DNA from: Ectothiorhodospiraceae bacterium BW-2
GTDB lineage: Bacteria > Pseudomonadota > Gammaproteobacteria > Thiohalomonadales > Thiohalomonadaceae
Direction of reading: 5' to 3'
Assembly: GCA_008375315.1 (NCBI GenBank)
Contig: CP032507.1
Span: 3,496,071 to 3,560,070, forward strand
DNA length: 64,000 nucleotides
Part shown: positions 57,091 to 64,000 of the stretch, piece after piece
How the letters are laid out: the number at the start of each line of letters is the position of its first letter
Numbering within the stretch: position 1 is the stretch's first letter
Program-made: the position numbers and the translations under genes
Notes under the pieces: generated by a model
Database searches by the model: none
What the model saw: the letters and a program-made list of their open reading frames with translations, nothing else
What the model was told of the DNA's origin: nothing

Positions 57091-58192
57091 CTACATTCCG
57101 CTCTTCAGGCTCGCCTCAATAAAGCGATCTAAATCGCCATCTAGCACCGCTTGAGTATTGCCGCTCTCAACGCCGGTACGCAGATCTTTAATGCGCGACT
57201 GATCGAGTACATAGGAGCGAATTTGCGAACCCCAACCGATATCGGCCTTGTTCTCCTCTAGCTGCTGCTGCTCAGCACTGCGCTTCTGTATCTCTAACTC
57301 ATAGAGCTTCGCTTTAAGTTGCCTCATCGCCTGCTCCCGATTTTTGTGCTGCGAGCGATCATTTTGGCACTGAGTCACGGTATTGGTCGGCAGGTGGGTA
57401 ATTCGCACCGCCGATTCGGTACGATTAACATGCTGTCCCCCTGCCCCTGAAGCGCGATAGACATCGATGCGTAGATCGGCTGGATTGATGTCGATCTCTA
57501 TTGAGTCGTCGATCTCCGGCGAGACAAAGATCGATGCAAACGAGGTGTGGCGACGGTTTCCCGAATCGAACGGCGATTTACGCACCAGCCGATGGACGCC
57601 GATCTCGGTACGCAGCCAGCCAAAGGCAAATTCGCCCTTAAAGTAGATAGTCGCGCTCTTAATACCGGCCACATCCCCCTCAGAGAGCTCCATCAATTCG
57701 CACTCATAGCCGTGCGCCTCCCCCCAACGCAGATACATTCTTAGCAACATATTAGCCCAATCCTGCGCCTCAGTCCCCCCCGAACCGGCTTGAATATCGA
57801 GATAGGCGTGATGGGAATCCATCTCGCCGGAGAACATACGCCGAAACTCCAACTGCGCTAGCTGTTGATTCAACCTATCGAGATCGACCCCCACCTCCTG
57901 TAGCGTCGCCTCATCGGCCTCCGCCGCCGCCATCTGCAGTAGTTCGCTACCGTCACGCAGACCGTTATCGAGGGCGTTAATAGTCTCGACCACCCGCTCC
58001 AACGCCACCCGCTCTCTCCCTAGCTGCTGCGCTCTAGCCGGATCGTCCCAAACCGAAGGCTGCTCTAACTCCCGATTGATCTCAAGTAGCTGCTCCGCTT
58101 TAGCCTCATAGTCAAAGATACCCCCTTAGCGCATCGGTGCGCTGTTGCAGCTCTTTGATTTGATTTAGATAGGGGTTAAGTTCCACACTCAT
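57091..58192 (-). CDS. prfB: Peptide chain release factor 2, with programmed +1 frameshift
   Basis: Recognises UGA and UAA. It reads as join(58115-58192, 57091-58113) on the minus strand: 26 codons ending CTT, then a +1 shift at the in-frame TGA, then 340 codons; total 366 aa. The first part begins [18 protein letters not shown], with GGAG 5 nt before the ATG. The anticodon-like SPF lies in RKSPFDSG and the hydrolysis motif GGQ in GAGGQHVNR. It is autoregulated: low RF2 makes ribosomes pause at UGA and shift. Confidence 0.96.
58111..58126 (-). promoter_or_regulatory. RF2 programmed frameshift site
   Basis: On the minus strand AGGGGG (internal Shine-Dalgarno-like element) is followed by TAT, CTT, TGA and C. 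This is the same 16-nt arrangement as in E. coli prfB. The slip is at CTT into the +1 frame. Confidence 0.95.
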
Positions 58193-58289
58193 CTCCTTAA
58201 ATTACGATTTTATTCACCGATGGCAAGTTTACCACAGTCGTGCTGGCGCCCCCACTAGACGCAATTCAATCAAGTGGGATATCATTAAC

Positions 58290-58331
58290 CCCACTACCCA
58301 CTACCCACTACCCACTACCCACTGCCCACTG
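58290..58331. repeat. Tandem 7-bp repeat (6 copies) before dapC
   Basis: Four copies of CCCACTA and two of CCCACTG stand head to tail and end 11 nt before the dapC ATG. The copy number is likely to vary by slippage. The pyrimidine-rich leader offers no ribosome-binding site. Confidence 0.9.
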
Positions 58332-58342
58332 CCTACCCCCTG

Positions 58343-59527
58343 ATGATTAACCAAGATTTAACTCAACTCCACCCCTACCCGTTTGAAAAACTGCGCCAAC
58401 GGCTAGGCAAGATCACCCCGCCTAGCCACCTAGAGCCGATACAGCTCTCTATTGGCGAACCACAACACGCCCCGCCCCCTTTTGCCACAAAGGAACTCTG
58501 TCAACAATTAGAGAGCGATCTCGCCCGTTACCCCCTCACCCAAGGGGAAGCGGCACTCAGAGAGGCGATAGCTCGCTGGCTACAGCGCCGTTTTAAGCTA
58601 AAGTCGGTTGACCCCGACACAGAGGTGCTACCGGTAGCCGGCACCCGCGAGGCGCTGTTTGCCGTCGCTCAAGCGTTAACCAACCGCGCCGACAGAGCGA
58701 TTGTGATGATGCCCAACCCCTTCTACCAGATCTATGAAGGGGCGGCGCTGTTAGCCGGTGCTGAACCCTACTACCTCCACTGCCACCTAGAGAATAACTT
58801 CCTGCCCGATTTAGAGTCGATACCCACAGAGATCTGGCAGCGCTGTCAACTCTTCTACCTCTGCTCACCGGGGAACCCTAGCGGCAGAGTCGCGCCGCTA
58901 GCGTACCTAAAACGGCTACTAGAACTGGCCAGACGCCACGATGTTACCCTCGTTGCAGATGAGTGCTACTCCGAAATCTACCCTAATGAGAGCGATCCCC
59001 CCCCGGGCCTACTACAGGCCGCTCAAAACGACTACCGTCACTGTCTGGTCTTTCACAGCCTCTCGAAGCGCTCTAACCTCCCCGGCCTGCGCTCGGGATT
59101 TGTCGCCGGAGATAGCCGACTCATTCGCCAGTTTCTAAGCTATCGCACCTATCACGGCTGCGCCCTCCCTCTAGCGACCCAACGCCTCAGCCGCGCCGCT
59201 TGGGAGGATGAGAGCCATGTCATTGCCAATCGCGACAGCTATCGGCAAAAATTTGCCGCGGTGACCGACATCCTCACCCCCCTCCTACCGATAACGCCGC
59301 CGGAGGCCGGATTCTACCTCTGGGCTCGTTGCCCCGGTGATGATACCGACTTTGCTGCCGAACTCTACCGCCAGTGCCATATTACCGTACTGCCGGGACA
59401 GTACCTCTCTCGTAGCGTAAAGGGGTATAATCCCGGCTTTGGCTATGTTCGCATGGCGTTGGTCGCTCCTCTGGAGCAGACAATCACCGCCGCTAAGCGC
59501 ATTCACCACTATTTGGCCACTATTTAG
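58343..59527 (+). CDS. dapC: Succinyldiaminopimelate aminotransferase
   Basis: PLP class-I aminotransferase of lysine/peptidoglycan precursor synthesis. The 394 aa include SIGEPQHAPP, the PLP-binding region PNPFYQIYEG, SPGNPSG, VADECYSEIY and the lysine loop SLSKRSNLPGLRSGF. Placement beside dapD and dapE supports DapC rather than a general aspartate aminotransferase. The ATG has no clear ribosome site; a CCCACTA tandem repeat lies just upstream. Confidence 0.92.
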   Translation: MINQDLTQLHPYPFEKLRQRLGKITPPSHLEPIQLSIGEPQHAPPPFATKELCQQLESDLARYPLTQGEAALREAIARWLQRRFKLKSVDPDTEVLPVAGTREALFAVAQALTNRADRAIVMMPNPFYQIYEGAALLAGAEPYYLHCHLENNFLPDLESIPTEIWQRCQLFYLCSPGNPSGRVAPLAYLKRLLELARRHDVTLVADECYSEIYPNESDPPPGLLQAAQNDYRHCLVFHSLSKRSNLPGLRSGFVAGDSRLIRQFLSYRTYHGCALPLATQRLSRAAWEDESHVIANRDSYRQKFAAVTDILTPLLPITPPEAGFYLWARCPGDDTDFAAELYRQCHITVLPGQYLSRSVKGYNPGFGYVRMALVAPLEQTITAAKRIHHYLATI

Positions 59528-59538
59528 CCACCTACTGA

Positions 59539-59571
59539 CCCCCACTAAACCCCCACTAAACCCCCACTAAA
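59539..59571. repeat. Tandem 11-bp repeat (3 copies) between dapC and dapD
   Basis: Three perfect copies of CCCCCACTAAA fill most of the 55-nt gap and end 11 nt before the dapD ATG. The CCCACTA core is shared with the repeat in front of dapC. Confidence 0.9.
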
Positions 59572-59582
59572 TTGGAGTATTT

Positions 59583-60407
59583 ATGTCGCAACTACAAACA
59601 ACGATTGAACAGGCTTTTGAAGATCGAGCCACCCTTACCCCCCAAAACGCCCCCGTAGCGCTGCGTGCAGCGGTCAATGAGGTGATGCTACAACTTGATC
59701 GGGGTGAGGTGCGTGTCGCCGAACGGCGTGGCGTTGGCGACTGGCAGGTCAATGAGTGGCTAAAAAAGGCGGTACTGCTCTCGTTTCGGATAAATGAGAA
59801 TGAGATAATAGCCAGCGGTTCGACCACCTATTTCGATAAAGTCCCCTCTAAATTTGGCGCGATGAGCCGCGATGAGGTGATTCAAAGTGGTGTGCGGGTA
59901 GTACCACCGGCGATGGCGCGACGCGGTGCCTATATCGCCCCCGGTGCGGTACTGATGCCCTCCTATGTCAATATCGGTGCCTATGTTGACAGCGGCACCA
60001 TGGTCGATACTTGGGCGACGGTCGGCTCCTGCGCCCAAATTGGCAAAAATGTCCACCTCTCCGGCGGAGTCGGTATCGGCGGGGTACTAGAACCGCTACA
60101 AGCCTCCCCAACCATTATCGAGGATAACTGCTTTATCGGTGCCCGCTCTGAGGTCGTTGAAGGGGTGATTGTCGAAGAGGGCTCGGTCATCTCCATGGGG
60201 GTCTATATCGGCCAATCGACCAAAATCTATGATCGTGACAGCGGTGAAATTCACTACGGTCGCATCCCCGCCGGCTCGGTCGTCGTCTCGGGCAACCTCC
60301 CCGCCAAAGAGGGCAACTATAGCCTCTACTGCGCTGTCATTGTCAAAAAAGTCGATGAAAAGACCCGCTCTAAAGTCGGCATTAACGAACTGTTACGCGA
60401 TATTTAA
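59583..60407 (+). CDS. dapD: Tetrahydrodipicolinate N-succinyltransferase
   Basis: Transfers succinyl from succinyl-CoA to tetrahydrodipicolinate. The 274 aa form the left-handed parallel beta-helix of hexapeptide repeats (about 105-240, for example [20 protein letters not shown]) after a helical N-domain. GGAG lies 6 nt before the ATG. It is the middle gene of dapC-dapD-dapE, which together run the succinylase branch. Confidence 0.96.
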   Translation: MSQLQTTIEQAFEDRATLTPQNAPVALRAAVNEVMLQLDRGEVRVAERRGVGDWQVNEWLKKAVLLSFRINENEIIASGSTTYFDKVPSKFGAMSRDEVIQSGVRVVPPAMARRGAYIAPGAVLMPSYVNIGAYVDSGTMVDTWATVGSCAQIGKNVHLSGGVGIGGVLEPLQASPTIIEDNCFIGARSEVVEGVIVEEGSVISMGVYIGQSTKIYDRDSGEIHYGRIPAGSVVVSGNLPAKEGNYSLYCAVIVKKVDEKTRSKVGINELLRDI

Positions 60408-60430
60408 CCCCCCTATTTAAGGAGTCCACC

Positions 60431-61561
60431 GTGAGCCCAACCCTTGATCTGGCGCGACAACTGGTCTCACGCCGCTCCCTCACCCCCGACGATGGCGGCT
60501 GCCAGCGGCTACTAGCCGAGCGACTCACCCCGCTCGGATTTACTCACCACCCCCTCCCCTTCGGTGAGGTGACCAACCTCTGGAGTCGGCGGGGGCAGAG
60601 CGCCCCCCTATTCTGCTTTGCAGGCCATACCGATGTGGTACCGACCGGCCCCATCGAGTCGTGGCAACACCCCCCCTTTGAGGCTGTCATCTCTGATGGC
60701 GTGCTCCACGGTCGGGGCAGCGCCGATATGAAAGGCTCCCTCGCCGCCTTTATCACCGCTTTAGAACGCTTTATTGCCGACCACCCCGACCACCTAGGCT
60801 CCATCGCACTGCTCATTACCAGTGATGAAGAGGGGGCGGCCACCCATGGCACTGTCAAGGTGATTGAGACCCTACAGCAGCGCCAAGAGAGGATCGACTG
60901 GTGTCTAGTCGGAGAGCCGACCAGTGTTCAGCGGCTCGGTGATGGGGTCAAAAATGGCCGCCGAGGCTCATTGAGCGGCGAACTAACCCTCTATGGTACC
61001 CAAGGTCATGTCGCCTACCCCCATCTAGCCGATAATCCGATTCATCGCGCCGCCCCCTTTCTAAGCGAGCTGATCGCGATTGAGTGGGATAGAGGCAACG
61101 ACCACTTCCCCCCCACCACGCTCCAGATCACCCATATGAGTGCCGGAACGGGGGCCGGTAATGTCATTCCCGGACAGATCGAGATCGACTTCAACTTTCG
61201 CTTCTCGACCGAACAGAGCGCTAGCGGCCTTCAGCAGCGGGTGAGCGAGCTGCTACAGCAGCACCAATTAGAGTACGATTTGAGCTGGAACCTCTCGGGG
61301 AACCCCTTTCTCACCCCCACCGGGGAGCTACTCTTAGCGACAGCGGCCGCCATAGAGGAGATCTGCCACCTTCAGACCGACATCAATACCGCCGGCGGCA
61401 CCTCTGATGGCCGTTTTATCGCGCCGACCGGAGCACAAGTGGTCGAACTAGGGCCACTCAATGCCACCATTCATAAAATTAACGAACAGGTTGCCACAGC
61501 CGATTTGGAGATATTGAGCCGCCTCTACCAACGCATTCTCGAAAAGCTGCTTCTCCCCTGA
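60431..61561 (+). CDS. dapE: Succinyl-diaminopimelate desuccinylase
   Basis: Zinc peptidase-fold (M20) enzyme that removes succinate to give LL-diaminopimelate. The 376 aa show the metal ligands in [11 protein letters not shown] and GRGSADMKG, the catalytic Glu in SDEEGAA, and the C-terminal His in NATIHKINE. The start is GTG with AAGGAG 6 nt upstream. It is 23 nt after dapD. Confidence 0.96.
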   Translation: MSPTLDLARQLVSRRSLTPDDGGCQRLLAERLTPLGFTHHPLPFGEVTNLWSRRGQSAPLFCFAGHTDVVPTGPIESWQHPPFEAVISDGVLHGRGSADMKGSLAAFITALERFIADHPDHLGSIALLITSDEEGAATHGTVKVIETLQQRQERIDWCLVGEPTSVQRLGDGVKNGRRGSLSGELTLYGTQGHVAYPHLADNPIHRAAPFLSELIAIEWDRGNDHFPPTTLQITHMSAGTGAGNVIPGQIEIDFNFRFSTEQSASGLQQRVSELLQQHQLEYDLSWNLSGNPFLTPTGELLLATAAAIEEICHLQTDINTAGGTSDGRFIAPTGAQVVELGPLNATIHKINEQVATADLEILSRLYQRILEKLLLP

Positions 61562-61612
61562 GCGCTAACGGTTATAATGGCTGCCAATCGTCGCAGCGAC
61601 AGGAGCATATCT

Positions 61613-64000
61613 ATGGTTCAATTTAACGATAAACCCTTGCGTACTCGGGTAAAACTGTTTGGTAACCTGCTAGGGGACATACTGCAACAACACGCCGGAA
61701 GCGAGGTACTACAGGCGGTCGAGACCCTGCGCAAAGGCTATATTAGCCTGCGCAAGAAGGAGGGATTTTTTAAACGCCACCGTCTGAGCCAATTTATCGA
61801 AAAACTCGATCAAAACACGCTCAACCATGTCATTCGTGCCTTTAGCATCTACTTTAGCCTAGTTAATATCGCCGAAGAGTCCTACCAACACCGCCAGCGG
61901 CGGCGCATTATGCGCAGAGGTGGCCCACTCTGGTTCGGTTCGTTTGACTATGTTATGCGTCAATTTCATGCCGAAGGGGTCACCCCAGAGCAGCTACAGC
62001 AGCTACTAGAGCAGCTCACCTACACGCCCGTATTTACCGCTCACCCCACCGAATCGAAACGGCGCACGATTAAAGAGAATCTGCGTCGAATCTTTATCAC
62101 CAGTGAAAAACTGAACGATCCTCGTCTTGGCAAAGAGGATAAAGATCGCATTACCGCTGAACTTAAAGCCGAAATTCTGGTGCTCTGGCGCACTGATGAG
62201 GTTCGTAGCCACAAAATTGAGGTAGCCGATGAGATTGAAAATGCCCTCTACTACTATCGCCACAGCCTGTTTGAGGCGGTTCCTACCGTCTATCGCAATC
62301 TCAACAAGGGGGCTGTGCGTCTCTATGGCCAGCCGCTTGAGGTGCCGACCTTTCTGCGTTTTGGCTCGTGGATAGGGGGAGATCGCGATGGCAACCCCTT
62401 CGTCACCCCCGATACCACCGCTCTCGCCGTACGGCTCCACCATAAAGAGATTGTGCAAGAGTATATTCGCCGCATAGAGCACCTTAGCCATATTCTGACC
62501 CACTCCTACCGCCTCTGCCAGCCGAGCGAGGTATTTCTCGCCTCGTTAGAGCACGATGAGGCAGCCTACCCCAACATTTTTGCCGACAAACCCACTCATC
62601 TGCAATATGAGCCCTATCGGCGCAAACTCTATATCATGCGCTACCGCCTGCGGCGCAATTTGGAGCTAGTCTTAAGTCGTATTGAGGGGAACGATCCGAG
62701 CGAGCAGGCGACCGGTGCCCGCTATCGCACCGAAAAGGAGTTTTTAAACGATTTAAAACAGATCTACCAATCACTCCTCTCCCACAACGATCAGGCAGTG
62801 GCCGAGGGCGAACTGCTCGATCTGCTGCGCATGGGAAAAACTTTCGGCTTCTATCTAGTACAGCTCGATGTGCGCCAAGAGTCGGTCCACCATACCGAAG
62901 CGGTCGCCGAACTGCTAAAGAGCCGCGACAACCAGTTTGACTATCTAGCGCTAAGTGAGGAGGAGCGACTCACCCTACTCGGTGATCTCATCGCCAGTGA
63001 AGAGAGCTTAAACTCCGATCGCAGCCATCTGAGCGAGGCCACCCGCCAGACCCTAGCTGTGTTTGAGGTGATGCATAAAATGGGCGAAGAGATTAGCGCC
63101 AACGCCTTCGGCAGCTATGTGATCTCCATGACCCACGCCGCCAGCCATGTCATGGAGGTGATGCTACTCGCCCGCTGTGCCAAACTGATTCAGTGCAAAG
63201 GGGGCAAACTACAGTGCCGCATTAGCGTCAGCCCGCTGTTTGAGACCATCGAAGATTTAAGCCACATTCAGCCGGTGATGGAGCAGCTCTTTCACAACCC
63301 GACCTATATCCGCCTGCTGCAGCAGCTAGATAGAACCCAAGAGGTGATGCTCGGCTACTCCGACTCCTGTAAAGATGGAGGGATCGTCTCCTCTAGCTGG
63401 AACCTCTATCGCGCCCAGCAGCAGCTAACCGAGTTGGCCAAAACGCACCAAATTCGCCTCCGACTCTTTCATGGTCGTGGCGGCACCATCGGTCGCGGCG
63501 GTGGCCCGACCCACCAGGCGATTATGGCCCAACCGGAAGGGACTCTCTCCGGACAGATCAAATTTACCGAACAAGGTGAGGTGCTCTCCAATAAATATAG
63601 CAATGTCGAAACAGCCGTCTATGAGCTGGCGATGGGGGTGACCGGACTGATTAACGCCAGCCGCCACCTAATTACCTCCGCCCCTGAACCGCAGCAGCAC
63701 TATCAACAGATTATGGAGCAGCTATCACAGCTAGGCGAACAGGCCTATCGCGACCTGACCGACCGCTCGGAGGGGTTCCTCGACTACTTCTATGAAGCGA
63801 CACCGGTCACCGAAATTGCCCAAATGAATATCGGCTCCCGCCCCTCCCACCGTAAGCAGGGAGATCGCTCCAAAAGCTCGGTTCGCGCGATAGGCTGGGT
63901 CTTTGGCTGGGCGCAGTCGCGTCACACACTACCGGCTTGGTATGGTATCGGCTACAGCCTCTGTCAGTGGATGGGGGAGAATCCAGAGCGCCTAGCGCAG
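61613..64000 (+). CDS. ppc: Phosphoenolpyruvate carboxylase (3' end outside window)
   Basis: Carboxylates PEP to oxaloacetate, an anaplerotic step. The frame is open from ATG 61613 (AGGAG 8 nt upstream) to the end of the window: 796 codons of an expected 900 or so. The catalytic His in [22 protein letters not shown], the [12 protein letters not shown] motif and the flexible loop [13 protein letters not shown] are present. It follows dapE by 51 nt and may be transcribed with the dap genes. Confidence 0.96.
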   Translation, partial: MVQFNDKPLRTRVKLFGNLLGDILQQHAGSEVLQAVETLRKGYISLRKKEGFFKRHRLSQFIEKLDQNTLNHVIRAFSIYFSLVNIAEESYQHRQRRRIMRRGGPLWFGSFDYVMRQFHAEGVTPEQLQQLLEQLTYTPVFTAHPTESKRRTIKENLRRIFITSEKLNDPRLGKEDKDRITAELKAEILVLWRTDEVRSHKIEVADEIENALYYYRHSLFEAVPTVYRNLNKGAVRLYGQPLEVPTFLRFGSWIGGDRDGNPFVTPDTTALAVRLHHKEIVQEYIRRIEHLSHILTHSYRLCQPSEVFLASLEHDEAAYPNIFADKPTHLQYEPYRRKLYIMRYRLRRNLELVLSRIEGNDPSEQATGARYRTEKEFLNDLKQIYQSLLSHNDQAVAEGELLDLLRMGKTFGFYLVQLDVRQESVHHTEAVAELLKSRDNQFDYLALSEEERLTLLGDLIASEESLNSDRSHLSEATRQTLAVFEVMHKMGEEISANAFGSYVISMTHAASHVMEVMLLARCAKLIQCKGGKLQCRISVSPLFETIEDLSHIQPVMEQLFHNPTYIRLLQQLDRTQEVMLGYSDSCKDGGIVSSSWNLYRAQQQLTELAKTHQIRLRLFHGRGGTIGRGGGPTHQAIMAQPEGTLSGQIKFTEQGEVLSNKYSNVETAVYELAMGVTGLINASRHLITSAPEPQQHYQQIMEQLSQLGEQAYRDLTDRSEGFLDYFYEATPVTEIAQMNIGSRPSHRKQGDRSKSSVRAIGWVFGWAQSRHTLPAWYGIGYSLCQWMGENPERLAQ

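Noticed and set aside
57091-58008. prfB as a truncated gene beginning at 58008
   Set aside because: The upstream 26 codons, the in-frame TGA and the AGGGGG slip site show it is the normal programmed-frameshift RF2 gene.
58290-58331. Short tandem repeats as a CRISPR array
   Set aside because: Units are 7 bp with no spacers; no cas gene is present.

Overview
The window looks like a chromosomal segment of a gammaproteobacterium. Support comes from the tig-clpP-clpX-lon-hupB order, a MutH gene (a family largely confined to this class), the hflK-hflC-DUF2065-hisZ-purA order, a sodium-type PomAB flagellar stator, and an RF2 gene with the classical programmed frameshift. I could not fix the genus. 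Most of the segment is compact housekeeping sequence with short gaps and many 1-4 nt stop/start overlaps. I see no rRNA, no insertion-sequence transposase, no prophage and no CRISPR array.

Layout. 1-6.4 kb: protein quality control (tig, clpP, clpX, lon), then hupB, tRNA-Val and tRNA-Asp, all on the minus strand. 6.4-9.4 kb: PilZ protein, PomB, PomA, cytochrome c5. 9.6-15.7 kb: zinc-ribbon protein, pyrB, pssA, fabI, argH, an alpha/beta hydrolase and a 2Fe-2S ferredoxin. 15.8-17.4 kb: a LuxR-type response regulator, a divergent candidate small RNA with an upstream 18-bp palindrome, and adk. 17.6-22.3 kb: a TlpA-type protein with a long N-terminal extension, an SspA-like GST, dcd, mutH, a membrane protein and an outer-membrane barrel. 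22.3-25.6 kb: a small accessory island with palindromic repeats, a HicBA-type toxin-antitoxin pair between a nuclease-like gene and its decayed duplicate, a truncated DUF1566 gene and an orphan antitoxin-like gene.

25.6-40.6 kb: rsmE, then a large signalling block. It contains a B12-binding MerR-type regulator, a CheB-CheR-PAS fusion, a PAS-only protein, a kinase with two complete HisKA-HATPase-REC units plus HPt, a PhoD phosphatase, and a second hybrid kinase whose N-terminus is paralogous to the PAS-only protein. 40.7-42.5 kb: queC and a protein made of three QueD-like domains, in which catalytic residues appear divided between domains 2 and 3. 42.5-45.3 kb: sucA without sucB. 45.4-47 kb: a candidate leader or small RNA and mgtE. 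47-58.2 kb: a long minus-strand run from prfB through hflKC, hisZ and purA to pdhA, pdhB and an unusual E2-E3 fusion. 58.3-64 kb: the succinylase-branch lysine genes dapC, dapD and dapE, then ppc, which runs off the window.

The signalling block (B12 or light sensing, methylation-type adaptation enzymes, tandem phosphorelay), the three-domain QueD-like protein, the response regulator/small RNA pair and the E2-E3 fusion are the parts most worth following up. Statements on families are from memory of those families; no database search was run.
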